From Panulirus ornatus (lineage: Eukaryota; Arthropoda; Malacostraca; Decapoda; Palinuridae): a DNA stretch of 64,000 bases. Of this stretch, positions 32,051-44,900 are shown one piece after another; within the stretch, counting starts at the first letter, position 1, and each line of letters starts with the position of its first letter. A program made the position numbers and the translations under genes. The notes beneath the pieces were generated by a model. It was not told where the DNA came from. It was given only the letters and a program-made list of their open reading frames with translations, and made no database searches. The DNA lies in assembly GCF_036320965.1 (NCBI RefSeq), contig NC_092271.1, positions 17,789,529 to 17,853,528 of the forward strand. Direction: 5' to 3'.

Positions 32051-33009
32051 CGCACCTTAGGAAACCAGAAAACACGCATAATCGTAAAAACTTTATTGAT
32101 GTCACTACGATATACATATAATTTTACATATACCATTTTCCAAGAGAGATAGTTTTGTTTATAGTATTTGTGAGTGAAAATTGAGTAAATATTGAAAAGT
32201 AAGTAGTCAGTCAATAGGGGTTAATTTCTCAATGATAATGAGGGAGGAAAACCAACTTTATTGAAGCAGTAAAATCGGTCTCAGGATCGCTAATGTAGAA
32301 TTACAGTCTTCAGAAATACTTTTTGTTATATATATATACATATATGTATGTATAAGTAAATTCATAGATCAGGCGTCACTTACAATATACCATGTGGTTA
32401 TTTATGGCTAGATCTCTAGAAAATACACGAATTGCATGATTCTAGAAATACTATCTAGACAACCTGGCAGCTGCATGATTCTAGGAAACACCAATTGGGT
32501 TTCGGGGAAAAAAATCTAACCCATTGGTCGATTCTCAAAAGCGACCATGAGAAACTAGGCCAAATTTAACATTTCTAGAAAATACCTAAATGAATGTCTC
32601 TAGAACACTCATCAACTGGATGACTCTAGAACCGCACCTGGCAGAGATTTACTTACAGTATTCCCATGAGCGACGAAAAGGCCGAGGAAAGCAACGAAAA
32701 AGGAAAGCAAAAGCGGCGGTGATGGAGGCGAAGAGCTATAGACCGAGTCAGAGCGTCGGGCGGTGAGGAGCTAATGATACAGAGAACTTGTTTTGCTCCC
32801 TGAAAAGAACTGTAGTTGTTAGGCCACACATCAAGATACGTTTCCACCAGTTTCTGCCGGTATGGTCCATGTCTACGCTTCATTGCAAGAGTGGTTCGAT
32901 GTTTTGCTGTGCAACCTTCTCGTTCTCTCGTTCTTGTTTTCATCGCTGGTTGTGTTTTGTCGGTAAATTTATGTAAATTACCTTGTTTTTCTCGAGTGTG
33001 TTGCTCTGG
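32051..33009. other. Spacer without supported gene
   Basis: Around 32420-32640 CTAGAAA/TCTAGA words recur irregularly (at least eight times). A minus-strand segment at 32653-32720 reads LLLSFFVAFLGLFVAHGNT next to GTAAGT and looks like a secretion signal with a donor, but its frame has no ATG before an upstream stop. Confidence 0.5.
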
Positions 33010-33130
33010 CTGCCATACACGAAACTGATTCGAATACCAGTAGGTGTTTCATAACACGATCCTGATTCGAACGCCTGTAATTGTCATACACGAAGCTGAT
33101 TCGTACGCTAGTAGGTGTGTCAGTTTCGTC
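33010..33130. repeat. Three-unit imperfect repeat
   Basis: CATACACGAAACTGATTCGA, ATAACACGATCCTGATTCGA and CATACACGAAGCTGATTCGT recur at about 40-45 bp with GTAGGTGT-like links. TGATTCGAA is also T-loop-like, but no tRNA fold surrounds it. Confidence 0.65.
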
Positions 33131-35754
33131 CCGAACCATTAAAGCCGATTGATGTATCTCTATGATGTGTTGCCTTAATTCGCCCACCGCCCCTTCGCCA
33201 GACCCCCCTTTGGCACTCGCTCTGTCTCTCCAAGTGTTGGGAACTTGTGTGAGATAGGAGGAAATATTGAGGAGCCAATTGGAATGGAACAAAGGACGAC
33301 GCAGGGAAAAGATTCGTAAAGAAAACGATACCAGCTTTGTAATGTTGGTTCTTTCGAGAGGATGAGTTTTAATTGCACTGCTCTTGAAAAGACTTAGAGG
33401 AGAGGAAATAGGGAAGGGAAAGAACATGGAGTGTGCACTTCCATTTTTGATAATAAATTCAGCGGATGAGAAAGTGACTTATAATGATATAATACTATAT
33501 TGTGATCAGAATTTTTTTTTTTTTATCTTGAATAAAGATTTGTAATATATTTCGATCATTTTTGATAAACATTTCTACCATAGACATAGGGCAACAACGA
33601 ACGAAAATATTAGTTTTATAATAACATGATCATTGATGATTATGTATGAAATAAATTACATGTATCTCTTATATCTAAGAAAAAAAAATATATAGAGTTG
33701 CGTCAGTGCTTCGAGGGGTCGTATTTGATTATCATGAATGTCATTTAAAGGAAAAGTAATAATAATAATGACGTTTAAGATGAGTCAATTGTCAACAAAT
33801 GAACATCTGGAAAGCTTAGGATGAATACGCTTGTTTTGCCCCTCCGACGTCTCGAACGTGGAGCTTGGACTCAGTGGGCACCTGCGGCTGGCAGGCAGTG
33901 GTAACCCACACACACGTCTGATCCCGACAGATATGTGATGATGAGAATCGCCCATAAGAGACGTCATGTTTCACCACTGTCTGGGCCCCGCCTACGCCCA
34001 CTGATTCTCTGTGTTTCGGTTCTTTTCTAGGAGTCGCCAGGGCAGGCCAAGAATGGGAGATCGGCCTGAGGTCAAGGTTCATCCAGGGGTCACTTAATAC
34101 GCCTTTCTGACACCAGCACAGACGTGGTAATGTTACGGGAGATGAGGTATCCTTCCCCCTTCCCCGTCATGCCTGAAATTCATAATACATAGCTGTACTC
34201 TGTAGCTGTGAGCTGTACGCCTTGTGAGGCGGCACCTCTGTCACTGTGAACATTTCGCCACCTTTTACCACAAGGATTAGTCATCAGGAAAGCTCTCGGT
34301 TCTCGCACATGTTTTATTTCGTGGGAGAAGGAATACATCACACAGAGCGTCGCGTCGCCCGCCCTGGATTCCTCTAGAGACGAAAGGATATGCTGTTGTC
34401 GTCGAGTGATCATCCTGTGGTAACGCCCTGGACTCCTGGCCTAACCAGCTAGCTGCTCGACCACAACACAGCAACCTTAACCCTGGCTTTTCTGTAAACT
34501 TTCCCCTTGACGTCGGAGGGATACGTAGCAACAACGCCAGTTTCCCCTCAGCCTCGTAGAAGACGACGTTCCACAAAGGTATCCTCCCCACCTGCAGCAG
34601 CAGGTGGGCGGTGTGACGAACCTCGCTGGGAACCCAGGCGTGAGAGAGCGGCACACGTCCGGTATGCGGCAGTGATTTTGGGTTCAAATCGAGACAAAAG
34701 GCTGAAAATTGAAGGTTCTTTTTTTTTTTTTCTCTTGCTCTAGGCGGCTATCTAGGGCGGGTTCTCCAGTCTTATGAGTATTCAGTAAGGCCGCTACTCT
34801 AGATCATATAGTGGCTTAATTGAGGCTTACTGAAGAGCCGTGAAATTGAAGAATGACCCTAGGGACTTTTTAAGCACCAATAGCATAACAGCAAGGTCTA
34901 CTTAGAGGTCATACACTACACCACAAACAAAATTTATGAATAAATGTGATGAAAACCTACTAATTATGTTATATATATATATTTAATTGAACTATATACT
35001 CCAAGACGCTACAAATACTGCTGTATATATACACATGCAAGACACATAACAGTACTAGTACTTCTGCAAAACGAAGTACTTCTCAGCAGAGAGTTAAGGG
35101 TTTAGTATTACCCATATGTACATTACACACGAGAGGGTTTAAAGAGCCTTGTGTGAATGGTGTGTTTGTGATGTGCGTGTGTTTGTGATGTGTGTGTGTG
35201 TTTGTGTATAACAGAAGACTAAAATCAACCCTTTTTGACTTATAAAGAGTCATACCCTCATATTGTCTTCACTAGAACGAAACAATGAGAACGCACAGTA
35301 AACCACCCCGCGAGTTCTGATTGGCTACGTAATAACAGGTTCTGTCTCAGTATGCTCAGCTAAGCAGGTCCAAAAGACATATTGAGATTACATTTAGTCT
35401 AGCCTGTCGACACATTAGGATTACATTTACTCTAGCCTGTTTTTCCATCACTCGTAACAGTATACCATATTTACTAGGTATTTGATTCTGATGTTTGATC
35501 CATCATGTTTTTGAACCTGCCTAAAATATTACACAGGAGAGATATTCGAGGCGACTAAACGCTTTGCTATGTTTGTACATAGTTCGACACTCACAAGCAT
35601 AGAAACGACCAGTTGCAGTCGGTAACACTGTACCGTAAAGTGTATAGACATTTGACATTAGAGTTATTCTTAATGTAATAATATCTTATAAAGCTATCTA
35701 GAAAGAACGAAACAAAGAGGAAACTCTTAAGAATGTACATATGATCTAACAATG
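33131..35754. other. Spacer without recognised gene
   Basis: No gene supported. A minus-strand frame of 136 codons (34277-34687) has no family that I know. T-runs lie at 33511 and 34720. Confidence 0.5.
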
Positions 35755-36200
35755 TGATTTGAAGGGTTGTGTAGGGGGTGGGTGGGTCTGTAAGGTGGTT
35801 GAGGTATAGGGGTTGTGGGAGATGAAAGGGTTGTTGAGGTATTAAAAGGTTGTGGGAATCTGAGGACTAAATCTGCAAGGACTAAAGGGTTGTAAGAGTC
35901 TGAAGTTATATGGTTATGAAAAGTTGTAAGAGCCTGAAGGACAGTGGAGGTCTGTAGGGGTTGTGGGGACTGAAGGGTTGTGGGGATGAAGAGCTGCAGG
36001 AAGTGAAGAGTTGTAAGAATTGAAGGGCTGTAGGAAGTAAGGGGTTGTAGAGGTCTGAAGCGTTGTAGGATTCTGAAAGGTTGTAGAGCACGGAAAAGAC
36101 ATAGGGACCGATGCGTTAGGGGTTCGAAGGTTTTAGGGAGGTTGAAGGGTTTTAAGGTTGTGAGGGGGATTCAAGGGCCTGAAGGGTTGTAGGGAACCCA
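35755..36200. repeat. Degenerate G/T-rich tandem array
   Basis: AAGGGTTGTxxGAxTCTGAAG-like words recur about every 20-30 bp for some 440 bp (GGGTTGT, GAGTTGTAAGA, GGTTGTAGAG). The complement reads as repeated LYNPLLPTALQFLQLF-like peptides, which is a by-product. Confidence 0.75.
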
Positions 36201-37826
36201 TCGGAATGAAAGACTCGTCCCCGTAAACAAACACGGGAGGGACTTGCGTACTCCGTCTCTGTAGACCCTGATACAAGCGAGGGTTTTTATGTCTCGTGGA
36301 GTTTGGAATAAGCTTAGAAAATAAAACAAAATTGCTTTTAATATAGCTCTCTCTATATATTTATATGTATATGTATACTAGCCTTAACGCTATACAGGGT
36401 AAGTGTCACGACAGACCGTATGTAGATTCCCACAGAGCCACAAGAATAGAGGGGGACATAACATCATTTCGACAGGCTCCAGACGAGTCACTTATATTTA
36501 AATCAAACATTAAAATCGTCCTTAGTGTCAGCCAAGAACTAGTCATTATATCTTCTCTCTTACATGACAGTGATTATCTGAGATAACGAAGTAATATCTG
36601 GGGAGGAATAAAACGACAGTACGAGCCTAGTCTCGCGTTCGTTTCATTAGGTAGAGAAGAGGGGTTCGACAGCATGGCAACATGATCCACTTAAGACAAA
36701 AGTCAACAACGGGTGTGTGTGTGTTTCTTGTGCAATTTACGCCAACATTTGAGTCCAAAGTCGATTTAGCTAGCATATAGCAGGGGAAAAATATATATAT
36801 ATATATATTTATATATAATATACAGGTTCATATAAGTCAATGTTTGAAACTACCATTAGCATCGACCCAAGGAACAGTGGAGGCATCTGAAATCTCTAGA
36901 CAGGAATGAGAAACAAAGAATCCAATTCACTTTTCCGAACCAGTGGCGCAACATGTGACTATTTCCCGCCAAAACGGCTGCTTTTCGATCCCCCTTGCCA
37001 CATCGTCTACGCCACAGACACTGGTAATACATAGCCATTTTGACGGGATATAGCATCAGATGTCGATGAACCTGGTCAAAGTGCTGTTACTATTCTTTTT
37101 CCTTGCCATGGATTCGCGGTAAATACGACCAACTGTCTCCTTGGGTGATTAATCTCTGCAGTAACCAGACTGAGACGCTGATGCCAGTGGTAGTCCAGCG
37201 ACGCAAACCGAAAGATCACGTGACACCTGATGAAACTTAGAACACTGTATCGGAAATCCTAAGAGCTATTGTAGAGATATGTATGAGTTGTCTGAGTTCC
37301 GGGGTATCTTCTAAGACGATTAGATTAGAGGGAGACGCATCTCACGGGTTAATAATAGGTTACTGCTTAGCGTCTAGGGAGGGGGATTTGAAGGAAAAAA
37401 AAGATTGAAGAAAAGGAGACACATTTCGCTTAATGTAGTGGAATGCAACCCCCGTCCCCATTTCTACAGAAGTCAATGGGAAAGATGACGCTTTGGCAGA
37501 AGTGTTCTGGCTATTCCACGACCCAAGCTATTGGGGAGGGTTTTGTAGCTTACTAAGAACGAATAGAAAATTAGAAGAGAAAAATGAGGTCTGATAATGC
37601 GAATACTTATAGTTGAGGTGTGAGGTGTTAATATGGCTGACCTTCTACGGTCGAGCGGCAATAAGAAGACAGCCATACTGACAACCTTGAGACTGCTGGG
37701 TTGCCTGTCCCTGGGCGAGGTGTGTTGTGCAGTCAACAGAGCGTCCTTACACACCACAGGTAGTGTCCAGCTTCACCCAGCGCCACACGACAAAGACAAC
37801 ACCAGAAGAGTCTATCCACTCGTTCT

Positions 37827-37830
<4 letters not shown>
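36201..37830. other. Spacer; possible small open frame at 37633
   Basis: A plus-strand ATG at 37633 opens MADLLRSSGNKKTAILTTLR and stays open through a TA array; a GTAGTG donor-like site lies at 37759. No family match, so not called as a gene. A short TA tract lies at 36791-36809. Confidence 0.4.

Positions 37831-37887
<57 letters not shown>
37831..37887. repeat. (TA)n microsatellite
   Basis: Perfect TA array of 28 units. Confidence 0.98.
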
Positions 37888-37889
<2 letters not shown>

Positions 37890-38294
37890 TAGACGAGTAT
37901 AATGTAGCAGGTGTGAACTTTGATCCCGAGGCGGTCCTGTGCAGCAAAATCCTGAGGGGCTGTCCCTTACCTATACCCATTGGGCTCCTCCATAACACAC
38001 TCTTGAGGTCCATGTAGCGTCACTTACTTCCCTGGAGCCCATCTTGTTAATACACACCCTTTGGGCTTCTTTCCTTTGCCAAATATCATTTAGGGACCCT
38101 CCCGATACGTGTAGTCTCAAAAGTGATGTTGTTCACAACTTTTGGTTTGAATCCTCTTTTTCGTCTTCTGTCACAACCATTAGCCCAAACATCACTTTCA
38201 GCACTGCTACAGAATCTGTGTGTGAACTGCTTTTAGCGCGGCAGATTCTGGCTAAATAGCTCTCATCTAGCGGGATGACGATGTGGGTCGTCCC

Positions 38295-38385
38295 GTACAC
38301 ATACTAAGCGGCAGCAAACAGCAACTTGTCGTCGTCTTCAACATACTTAAAGCGGCGTCAAACAGCGACTGTCGTCGTCTTCAGT
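38295..38385. repeat. Two-copy 43-bp tandem repeat
   Basis: CATACTAAGCGGCAGCAAAC / CAACTTGTCGTCGTCTTCAA is followed by CATACTTAAAGCGGCGTCAA / CAGCGACTGTCGTCGTCTTC. Confidence 0.8.
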
Positions 38386-41340
38386 GTCGACAACTGCTTC
38401 CCTCAGCAGCAGCTGTTACAAGTAGAGGCGTTTTTGTGTTGTGAGGCGAGGATGGGGAGACGTTCCTCACGGGCGAGTCATTGAGGAGTACACTAGCAGC
38501 ACGGGCGTTACCAAGGCCGCCCACATTCCCGTGGCTCTCCCAGCACCGTTGGCTTCGATGTTGGGGCACTGCTCAGGACCCTTGCTCTTCTGGTCGGCTG
38601 CAAGAAAGGCAGAAAACCTTAATATATGACAATCGGATACTGGAGAATATTTTGTGGACTGAAAGAAATAGAGGAAAGTGGAGAGAGAGGTATCAAAAGC
38701 CTGAACATGCTGGAGGTATTTGTGTGAGGCATGAAGCACTACCAGTGTCCCAGGTAGCAAATGGGAACCACTGAGGTAAAAGTGACTTGCAAGGTTGCTG
38801 ATGTGTGGGGGTGAGGGAGGTCAGAGAAGCGACGATGTAAGTTGGTGTCTGCGGGAGGAAGTAGTGATCAGCCTACTGATTACTATAGTTAGTGTTTGGT
38901 AAGATTGGTGCTCAAATAAGTTGGTAGATACGTGTGTTTACTACTGTAGAATACAGAGGGTGGGTGTAGTGACAAGAGTTAAGGGTATGAAGCACTGAAC
39001 ATACGGAAGATACACAAGTTCATTTGTTCCCTTGCTATTGTCTGAATGGGTTCCATTTCCTCGGCTTTTTCCTACATTTCATCTGATGTATGTGTGTTCG
39101 ACCTGGGTCCATATGGAGGACAGAGGCATCACGTGGCCTTGTGAACTTTCCCTCGTAAGTCTAATAATCAGTAGGTTTCCCGTGAGGGCTCGCTGAAGGC
39201 GCATCTGAACGCTGGTTCGACATGTATGTCACCCTCTCTGTGGACAGCTATAAGTTTCCTGATCAAGCTTGGTCAGGCATACATTCGCCGTCGTTTTCAA
39301 TTTTTACATATATTTTTCATTAATCGATTGATTTAGCACTATGAAGACTAATTTTTGTTAGTGATACAATATAATTTATCACCCTCAAGAACAACGCATA
39401 TATTAAATGTTCTTATTCGGCCTTAATTCATTGGCTTTGATAGTTAATGTCTTAAAGTCAACTGTAATGACGAGGCAAAACATGAAGAGTGGATGTAGTG
39501 ACTTGTCCCAAAACAAATCTGGGTATTCCGGAAACTGAACAGATTTCATAGTCACCTCCCGTACGACAGCATTTACCTAGCTAAGAATTCTATTTAGTGT
39601 CCTCTCACTCTGAAACCCATCTGGAGCTGGCATTGGTATAATCCTTCTAAAGCAAAGGATGCAATGGCCTTACCGTCGTAAGACTGAGAATCGGGATGTA
39701 TTTCGTCTGTCCCGATTCAAAGGATGAGGCGCGCGGTTTACTGCCAACCCTGGCATCAAACGGCTGGCGAAGGGGCAAGTAGAGAGCTAACTATGCCTTC
39801 CCAAAGGAGAGCATGTGAACCAGTATGTTTTGAGTGTACTGTTTTCTCTTCACGTGTCCCTATTATAGTTCCGGTTCGAATGGTACAGTGCAATGGGTGT
39901 GCGGGATGGGTGTCCCAGAGTTCATACTCCGCACACTGGTATAGTTTGGGTGGACAGAAATGGCTGATAACATGTGTGTACCGAAACTTTATGCGGACGA
40001 AAACTATGAAGAAATAAAGGTATATATTTGTATATGATGGGCATGTCACCTCGGCCTGGAGAGAAAGAAGTATTGACTGTATGATTTTTACCGCATTTCC
40101 TTGCGAACATTGGTTCAGCAAAGTTGCCCATTTATTGGTTAGTTATTTTTCCAGTGACTTTAAATCACAATGGTACCTTCATTTTTTCTTTTTCATTAAA
40201 GACCTCAGCCATGTATATTAAGATGGGTTTTCGAAATCAAAAATAATGCGTAATCTACAAAATATAACCGTAACTGAAAAGAAACTTGTATGAGCTGGTT
40301 CTTTCTGTAACCCTACAGCGAAATATTTTGACATCTTCGGACGGAACTTTGTAATACGCTTACTTCCTCTTCTGTAGTGTAGTATGTGGTTAAAATCTCG
40401 GTTGATTCGTGCATATTTGTGAATAAACCTAAAGGAAGCGGCTGAGAGTATCATGCTGAAATGCATGTTTAAGATGAGGAGGGTGTGAGGAATTGACTCG
40501 GATAGGAGAGTCGGTGTGTTTCATGGGTGTCAGTAGAGTGGCTAGTTGGGTTCATAAGGACACTGGAAGGGTGAGAGAGAGGTACCTCCAAAGACTAGCA
40601 GGAAAAGGAAGTACGAAAGAAATTCACGTGTTGAGTGGGTAGGAGGCGTGAAGGGCAGGTGGTTCGTTTTGAGAAATGAGTGATCAGACGGAATCATAGA
40701 AATGAGACATGTAGGTGCTCTGAGAAGTTCATGGGAGTGGGGGAGTGAAGAAACTGTTAGTTTCACAAGGATGGAGGAGGAGGGGAGAGAAATATAGGGA
40801 AGTTTCAAGAGGGGGAAGGGAAGGGAGGCATGGAAGAGGTTAAAGTAAGGGGAGATAAGGGAAAGAGGGGGTGCAGTAACCACGGTCCTGGTCATGGCCT
40901 CAGAGAGGATATGTCTGACCTGAACTTCTCATTACCTAAAGAGTGGAGTGTTCAAGACCAGGTCATGGGTGTCCATGAATGATGTAGCTGTGCTGGACAG
41001 TTTTAGGGTCTGCATGGCAAACTGAAGCAAGGGAATATTAGCTGAAGTGAGGATCAGATTTAAGATGTATCTTGCGTAGAGAGATTAATGACAGCAATGT
41101 TTAACAAGTCATGATAGTCTTTATTTAGACGTACTAATTCATTACCATCAGCTTAATTGTGATTTTGCTCACTAGTGAAGGAACAATGCAGCTCAAATGA
41201 AATGTATGACTACAGTCCATATGGAACAAGTTCATATATGAGAAAGAAATAGAAACTACTTGTCACTGACACAAGAGGACCAGCTACGTTTACCTTCGTC
41301 TTCTTAACTAAATGGACCAAGTGGGTGAACGGTGCAGGTC
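38386..41340. other. Spacer without recognised gene
   Basis: No gene supported in nearly 3 kb. 40560-40870 is purine-rich on the plus strand. Confidence 0.5.
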
Positions 41341-41350
41341 CCGTCCGTGG

Positions 41351-41412
41351 TGACGTCACGACTATCGCATGCGCACTCACCTCCCTCCCCTGTCAAAGTG
41401 AACCGCTCAGTG
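41351..41412 (+). promoter_or_regulatory. Promoter-like cluster: CRE, NRF-1-like site, initiator-like site
   Basis: GTGACGTCAC (41350-41359) is a full CRE palindrome. TCGCATGCGCAC (41365-41376) matches the NRF-1 consensus closely. GCTCAGTGG (41405-41413) resembles the arthropod initiator. The region is locally CpG-rich in an AT-rich setting. No downstream gene could be identified. Confidence 0.35.
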
Positions 41413-42383
41413 GTGCCAGCTACACACTACTCGGCTGCCGGCGCTCACTCAAGACCACAGCCCCCCACACACACACCATCCCACTCACAGTGACCCCCAC
41501 AGACTGTTTTAAGATTTTGTGGGTCCGTCCGCTATCATATAATGAACCTCTAAGATCAAGAATTTAAGATGATACAGTGGTTATACATCTGACCGACTGT
41601 CAAAAGGCTTAAGAAAGAAATAGAGAGAATTTCTCCCGTTATCATTGGTTAGTTTTAAGGAAAAGTCTCAAGACTGTAGCATATCCAGGACGTGGCAACG
41701 TTCCGAACCAACTGCAATAGAGTATCAAAGCGATTCTGGTTGATCCCGACGTTGCCAGACATTACAATATGTTCCAGTCATTCCTCTCTTTTTTTTTTCC
41801 TCCCCCATGCAAGAACAGACTATCTCTTCAGTGTCTGTAGATTTGAAGTGCTCGACTTTCATGCCGATTTCACCTTGGACTAGTAACTTTAACTGGCCTA
41901 TGAAGGAAGGATGGAAGGAGTGGGGGAGGAAAAAAAAGATTTTTAAGAGAATCATTTGGTCGTTTATGCATCGGTTTCGAACTCTCGTCTGGGTAATTAT
42001 TGGGCACGTTAGCTCAAGTGGTCTCCGAAGGTCTTGTGTGGTGTAGTGTATCTTTAGTGAGCCCGGCCAGCACCAGGAGCTCACGGGTTGGCCCTCCGCC
42101 GCCACCACCACCACACTACAAGGCTCGTTATGTGTTCTGCTTAACTGCTGGAGCACCGCACGCTAGTGCCTCAGCGCCGCCAGCAGCAGAAGCATCAGGA
42201 CTGAAGTCTTATCAAGAGACTAGTGCTGAGAAATTAGTCACCTACGATAGACGTGTGTGAGGTCATGGTGACCTGATACAGATATGTGTGCTTGATGTCA
42301 TCATTACATGCAGCCTTATGAGTGACCTGCTACACACGTCTTTGTGAGGTTAGGCTGACCCTGCTACAGGCGTGTGTGTTAGC

Positions 42384-42710
42384 GACGTCACCCTGGAGTC
42401 AGGAGTGAGGTGCACCAACGGCGCAGTGCAGACGTCTCTGACGTCAGCAATGTCATACCACTGAGGGGGGAGTTCCGACGTCAGCAACATGATACCACTA
42501 AAAAGGGAGGACGTCAGCAACACCACACCACTGAGAGGCACGACGTCAGCAGACGACACACCGTAGAGTGCTGTGAAGTCAGCAACGCCGTAGAACGCAC
42601 GGGTGTGACGTCGGCAGCGCCATACCCCTGAGAGACACGGGTGTCAGCAGCGCCCCCCACCACAGACAGGCGTGACGTCAGCGGCGTCTGTACTGCCGTC
42701 AGCCCAAGCG
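42384..42710. repeat. Degenerate GC-rich array with repeated GACGTCAGCA motifs
   Basis: GACGTCA occurs at 42384, 42440, 42477, 42510, 42542 and 42674, two of them (42439, 42673) as full TGACGTCA. Variants GAAGTCAGCAA, GACGTCGGCAG and CCGTCAGC lie between. Spacing is about 32-56 bp, with CACCACTGAG-like links. The unit is an imperfect minisatellite that happens to carry a CRE-like site in most copies. Confidence 0.7.
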
Positions 42711-43343
42711 AAAAGCTGCTGACAGTCTGGGCGACTAGCGGTGGAGTGGCAGACGCACAGAAGAAAGCACTGGGTGAGCGAGTGACTAACCAATTTCCAC
42801 GCAGATGGGGGCGCACGTCTCCATAACCAGTTTGCCATTATGTGAACCCAATTTCCTCGTCTACCAATTACATCATCATCCTTGTAGGTGTGAGCGGGTG
42901 CAGATAGTGGGGCCCTCCCGTATATATAATTCTGGACAGGCATGCACATACATTTTAAGAGAAAAAGAAAACTAAATCATATTTAATATTTAATGAATCG
43001 TCTTGTGCTTTATCAGAGAGAGGTGGCTTATGTCTGGAGAGTTATTGAAAAGCTAGTCTACCATATGCTCATGATAAATCCAAAAAGGAAAGAAGAAAAC
43101 AAAATTTGGCTGGCGTAAGCGTGATCCTGAAGTTGTTTCCCTAAGCTTAGAGAGAAATGGAAGAGGGAGAGAAGGGGGGAGGAGAAGTTACATGATGGAA
43201 GGGGGGGGAATAGATGGTCAGGAAGAATTGGAGAATGCTTCACGAAGCAGCTAGTGAAGCAGTGCTTCGTTCGTTCATGTTAGCTTCACATGACCATTAG
43301 TTTCAAGCAATTAGTATTGCAGACTATGTACATGCATGCTCGT

Positions 43344-43344
<1 letters not shown>
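42711..43344. other. Spacer without recognised gene
   Basis: Nothing recognised except a purine-rich plus-strand patch at 43150-43215. Confidence 0.5.

Positions 43345-43378
<34 letters not shown>
43345..43378. repeat. (AC)n microsatellite
   Basis: Perfect AC array. Confidence 0.96.
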
Positions 43379-43379
<1 letters not shown>

Positions 43380-43849
43380 AAAACACCAAACGGATCTTCA
43401 AATACATCTCTACATAAACATTAACAACATTAAATGAAGCCAGAACACACCAGTGGTTCACGGCTTCAGACTAGTGTTCACTAGAGGCACACATGACCAC
43501 ACACCCCTTCACATGTTTTACCACAGAACGTATCTCAGCTAGCAACGTAAATCTGCCACGTTACGTGGGTAGTCGCATGCCAGCATCCTCTGCCAAGAGC
43601 TGACATGGCAAACCTTATAACATGAACAGTTAAGCATACCAGGGAGGGATAGCTAAGTAGCCTTTCGTGCTCTTACCCACAAACGAGCATACACACTCGG
43701 ACACATCGAGAAGCAAGTAGTTAGTGTACCAATACTACCATCATTGTTACTATCCATCATTATCAATTGCATCATTATCAGTAAAGATAATGCTATCTTT
43801 GTCATCGCTTCTTTTTATCCTTATTACTCCCATCTACCTTTGGAGCCAT

Positions 43850-44560
43850 TTTGGGATTAAACTACTCTGAAACTTTTGCACTATATCTTAGTAGGGTAGA
43901 CGAAATCTACTTAAAGCTTCCAAGACCCAGTTTCTACCCACCTCTCTCTCAAAAACTACTCACAACTTTCGTCTCTCCTCTGACGGCTCTGTACCTCCAC
44001 CTCTTGGCTCGACGAACACTATTTCTTAGAAATCCCACATTACGGGAATAGCTAAGTCTGCCTCTAAGAAACTGTGTCCTGTTTGTGTCGAATTTCTTCT
44101 CTTCTGAACAGTCGCTCCGTTTATATATGGGATTGATTCGTCCTTGTATGGAGTACTGCTCTCGCATCTGGAGTGGTTCTAGCTCTGTATCCTTGCTTGA
44201 CAGAGTCAAAAGAGGTCCGACTTATAAACTGTTCCAAACTAACTTCCAAACTTGACCCTCTTGACCTTCGCCGCAGTGTTGATTCGCTTTCCCTCTTCTA
44301 TAGACATTACTCTGGCTTTTTGCTCCCAAGTGCAGGCTGCTAGTGTGCCCCCTACCGCTAGCTAGACCACGCAATACTTGGCAAGCTGCCGCGTCACAGA
44401 TTACTGTGTGGCTGTTAGCAACTCAAGGGTGGGCTGATTTGATAACCGTTTCTTTCCTTACACCTGGAAGGTTTGGAGGTATGTCTTCTCGTGTTTTTCT
44501 CAATATCTATGACCTAAGCATTTTAAAGTTTTTCACTCCCCTCAAAATTCGTGAATACTT
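43850..44560 (+). mobile_element. Decayed non-LTR retrotransposon, C-terminal reverse transcriptase part
   Basis: Translation across frames gives LYMGLIRPCMEYCSRIWSGS, SSVSLLDRVKRG, DPLDLRRSVDSLSLFYRHYS-like text, LARPRNTWQAAASQITVWLL and RVFLNIYDLSILK. This order (Y-x-G-L-I-R-P-x-M-E-Y, a cargo of L-D-R-V, then L-F-Y-R, P-R-N-T, and a final L-x-x-F-K) is that of the region after the reverse transcriptase domain in jockey-like LINEs. Several stops and frame changes break it, so it is a dead copy. The 5' part is absent or unrecognisable. It lies in a spacer. Confidence 0.75.
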
Positions 44561-44829
44561 TCCCCTGTCTTCTTTTCTTACTGTTCGAAATCCTCTCTCT
44601 ACATTTCAGTTAAGGTCTTGTCTTGTTGTGGACTTTGTCTATGACTGGAACCTCCAACTTGGGGGGAAAAAAAAGACTATAAGACTATACTATTTTTCCT
44701 ATCCTTGTTTGCCTAAATATAAACACAAAGGACATTCTCATGACGTCGTAAAACATATCATTGGATTCGAAACCTAATCTGTTTTGATTCGTTTGACGAG
44801 CATGCATATCCAAAAGACAAGCCATGGTT

Positions 44830-44900
44830 TATCCTGATTTGCATAGTGACTTGCGAATCATGAAGCCCGCATTCGAATCCCTAAGTAGGCAAGCAGCCAA
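44830..44900 (+). mobile_element. Possible tRNA-derived SINE head
   Basis: TTTGCATAGTGACTTGCGAA followed by GCCCGCATTCGAATCCC has loose A-box and B-box matches about 30 bp apart. It does not fold as a full tRNA. Confidence 0.3.

Noticed and set aside
32653..32720. Signal-peptide-like minus-strand exon LLLSFFVAFLGLFVAHGNT before GTAAGT
   Set aside because: No ATG in frame before an upstream stop; no downstream exon recognised.
34277..34687. 136-codon minus-strand open frame
   Set aside because: No recognised domain or splice support; length is within chance for a GC-richer spacer.
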